A stretch of DNA of 64,000 nt from Rhodobacter sp. (GTDB lineage: Bacteria > Pseudomonadota > Alphaproteobacteria > Rhodobacterales > Rhodobacteraceae), in the NCBI GenBank assembly GCA_027487575.1, contig JAIYDJ010000027.1, positions 1-64,000 of the forward strand, read 5' to 3'. Below are positions 62,526 through 64,000 of this stretch, piece after piece (positions within the stretch are counted from its first letter, which is position 1; every line of letters begins with the position of its first letter). The notes under the pieces were generated by a model. The model did not search any database. It worked only from the letters and a program-made list of their open reading frames with translations, and was not told the DNA's origin. The translations under genes were made by a program, and so were the position numbers.

Positions 62526-62726
62526 TCAGCCGCGCTCTTCGACGATCGTCACGAGGTGACGGATCGAGTGGACCATGCCGCGCACCGAAGGCGTGTCTTC
62601 CAGCTCGCGGGTGCGGTTCATCTTGTTCAGGCCAAGACCGATCAGGGTCGCGGTCTGTTTCGCTGGGCGGCGGGCGGCGGATTTCACCTGCTTGACCACG
62701 ATGGTCTTTTTCGCTGCGTCGGTCAT
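62526..62726 (-). CDS. rpmD: 50S ribosomal protein L30
   Basis: This 66-residue protein has [20 protein letters not shown] and [20 protein letters not shown], the L30 signature. I use ATG 62726, seven bases after GGAGG; ATG 62732 overlaps the rpsE stop and has too short a spacer. Confidence 0.96.
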   Translation of the reverse strand: MTDAAKKTIVVKQVKSAARRPAKQTATLIGLGLNKMNRTRELEDTPSVRGMVHSIRHLVTIVEERG

Positions 62727-62728
62727 GT

Positions 62729-63334
62729 TCATGCCTCCACAACTTCGGCAACGGCGTCAACCGGAGCCGCGTCATGCTCGGGGCGACGCAGGATTTCAGC
62801 AACCTTCTTGCCGCGACGCTGCGCGACCTGACGGGGGCTGGTTTCCTTCTTCAACCCGTCCATCGTGGCGCGGATCATGTTGTAGGGGTTCGACGACCCG
62901 ATGGCCTTCGCCACCACGTCCTGCAACCCCAGCATTTCGAACACGGCGCGCATCGGACCGCCGGCGATGATGCCGGTCCCGGCCACGGCCGTCCGCATCA
63001 CGACGCGTCCGGCGCCGTGGCGGCCTTCCATGTCGTGGTGCAGGGTGCGGCTGTCTTTCAACGCCACACGGATCATCTGACGCTTGGCCTGCTCGGTCGC
63101 CTTGCGGATCGCCTCGGGCACTTCTTTCGCCTTGCCCTTGCCGAAGCCGACACGACCGCGCTGGTCGCCGACGACCACGAGTGCCGCAAAGCCAAACCGC
63201 TTGCCGCCCTTCACGGTTTTCGACACGCGGTTGATCGCGACCAGACGGTCGGCGAATTCCGGCGTTTCCTCGGGGCGGTTGTCGCGACGGTCATTTCCAC
63301 CACGGTTGTCCCGGCGCTGTTCACGTTCTGCCAT
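62729..63334 (-). CDS. rpsE: 30S ribosomal protein S5
   Basis: This 201-residue protein has a charged N terminus ([20 protein letters not shown]) followed by [20 protein letters not shown] and [40 protein letters not shown] follows. The family length is usually about 165-190, with the extra residues at the two ends. It lies between rplR and rpmD. Confidence 0.98.
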   Translation of the reverse strand: MAEREQRRDNRGGNDRRDNRPEETPEFADRLVAINRVSKTVKGGKRFGFAALVVVGDQRGRVGFGKGKAKEVPEAIRKATEQAKRQMIRVALKDSRTLHHDMEGRHGAGRVVMRTAVAGTGIIAGGPMRAVFEMLGLQDVVAKAIGSSNPYNMIRATMDGLKKETSPRQVAQRRGKKVAEILRRPEHDAAPVDAVAEVVEA

Positions 63335-63346
63335 ATCTCATACTCC

Positions 63347-63706
63347 TCAGAACTTCAGGCCGCCTTCACGGGCAGCCTCGGCCAAAGCCTTGATCTTGCC
63401 GTGAAAGAGGAACCCACCCCGGTCGAAATAGCACTCTTCGACGCCTGCCGCCTTTGCCCGTTCGGCAATCGCGGCCCCGATCTTCGCCGCCGCTTCGACG
63501 TTGTTCTTGCCGACCACGCCCAGATCCTTCTCGAGAGAAGACGCCGAAGCCACGGTCATGCCTTTCACATCGTCGATCAACTGCACGCTGATGTTCTTCG
63601 ACGACCGGTGCACCGACAGCCGAAGCCGCCCGTGGGAAGTCGCCTTGATCTTGTTCCGGACGCGCAGGCGGCGCTTGAGGAACAGCTCTCTCTTGTTGTT
63701 CGCCAT
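63347..63706 (-). CDS. rplR: 50S ribosomal protein L18
   Basis: This 119-residue protein has [20 protein letters not shown] and [20 protein letters not shown], and ends [20 protein letters not shown], the L18 signature. It binds 5S rRNA. It starts 9 bases downstream of rplF. Confidence 0.98.
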   Translation of the reverse strand: MANNKRELFLKRRLRVRNKIKATSHGRLRLSVHRSSKNISVQLIDDVKGMTVASASSLEKDLGVVGKNNVEAAAKIGAAIAERAKAAGVEECYFDRGGFLFHGKIKALAEAAREGGLKF

Positions 63707-63715
63707 GATGCGCCC

Positions 63716-64000
63716 CTACTTCTTCTTGCCTTCTTTGCGGAAGACGAACTCGCCCTTGTAGCGGATGCCCTTGCCCTTGTACGGCTCGGGTTTCTTCCAC
63801 TCGCGGATGTTCGCGGCGACCTGACCAACAAGCTGCTGGTCGATGCCTTCCACAATGATTTCGGTGTTCTTCGGCGAGGTGATGGTGACGCCCGCCGGGA
63901 TGTCGAAGTTCACGTCGTGGCTGTAGCCCAGCGACAGCTTGAGCACGTTGCCCGCCATTGCCGCGCGGTAACCCACGCCCTGAATTTCCATTTCCTTGCG
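63716..64000 (-). CDS. rplF: 50S ribosomal protein L6, C-terminal part (runs off the window end)
   Basis: The visible 94 codons contain [35 protein letters not shown] and [20 protein letters not shown], the second L6 domain. The start lies beyond base 64000. Confidence 0.97.
   Translation of the reverse strand, partial: RKEMEIQGVGYRAAMAGNVLKLSLGYSHDVNFDIPAGVTITSPKNTEIIVEGIDQQLVGQVAANIREWKKPEPYKGKGIRYKGEFVFRKEGKKK

Noticed and set aside
1-64000. tRNA, rRNA or insertion-sequence genes
   Set aside because: No cloverleaf with a CCA end, no rRNA sequence and no transposase motif could be recognised on either strand.

Overview
The window is GC-rich bacterial chromosome, most likely from an alphaproteobacterium of the family Rhodobacteraceae (Rhodobacter/Gemmobacter/Tabrizicola-like). 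I judge this from gene content recognised by eye. It includes the cell-cycle regulator GcrA, an L-malyl-CoA/beta-methylmalyl-CoA lyase that closely resembles Rhodobacter Mcl1, a TIGR02302 (DUF4175) protein, PhaA/PhaB, a LuxI/LuxR pair, and many small lipoproteins and membrane proteins typical of that family. No database search was possible.

Layout. 1-4500: the 3' end of uvrB, then an accessory interval. It holds an ImmA/IrrE-type metallopeptidase gene, several small lipoprotein or membrane genes (one entericidin-like), three copies of a 34-nt intergenic repeat, and a lower-GC module of a Panacea/SocA-domain antitoxin-like gene followed by a frameshifted partner gene. 4500-16200: lepA, small hypotheticals, argF-argD, gcrA, rimO, a dual-CDGSH protein, a DCC-family protein and greA. 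16400-25500: ETF-ubiquinone oxidoreductase, a TPR protein, ispE, a polyprenyl diphosphate synthase, small genes, an EamA transporter and an ATP-grasp gene. 25550-32900: phaB-phaA, an orphan EAL phosphodiesterase, tag, a TlpA-like thioredoxin, argH, two tiny lipoproteins and lysA. 32900-41900: the TIGR02302 protein, an AraC/GyrI regulator, accA, the overlapping chain ftsE-ftsX-plsC-flavoprotein, and a zinc-ribbon membrane protein. 42000-49700: mcl1, a D-amino-acid transaminase, two RTX-type calcium-binding proteins around a DUF1244 gene, an N-formylglutamate amidohydrolase and pyruvate kinase. 49800-55200: rpmI-rplT, two methyltransferases, pheS and rarA. 55250-64000: luxI/luxR, then the spc/alpha ribosomal operons (rplQ, rpoA, rpsK, rpsM, adk, secY, rplO, rpmD, rpsE, rplR and partial rplF), all on the minus strand.

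Functional links. PhaA, PhaB and Mcl1 all fit the ethylmalonyl-CoA pathway of acetate assimilation as well as polyhydroxybutyrate synthesis. ArgF, ArgD and ArgH cover three steps of arginine synthesis. FtsEX overlaps a phospholipid acyltransferase gene. The spc operon is interrupted between rpmD and rplO by a small oppositely oriented gene with terminators on both strands.

The most novel-looking feature is the Panacea-domain gene, whose start codon overlaps the lepA stop codon. Its downstream partner of unknown family is broken at a five-base homopolymer. This is a candidate toxin-antitoxin or defence module of unrecognised type. The 34-nt repeats close by, the interrupted spc operon and the paired anchored RTX proteins are the next most interesting.
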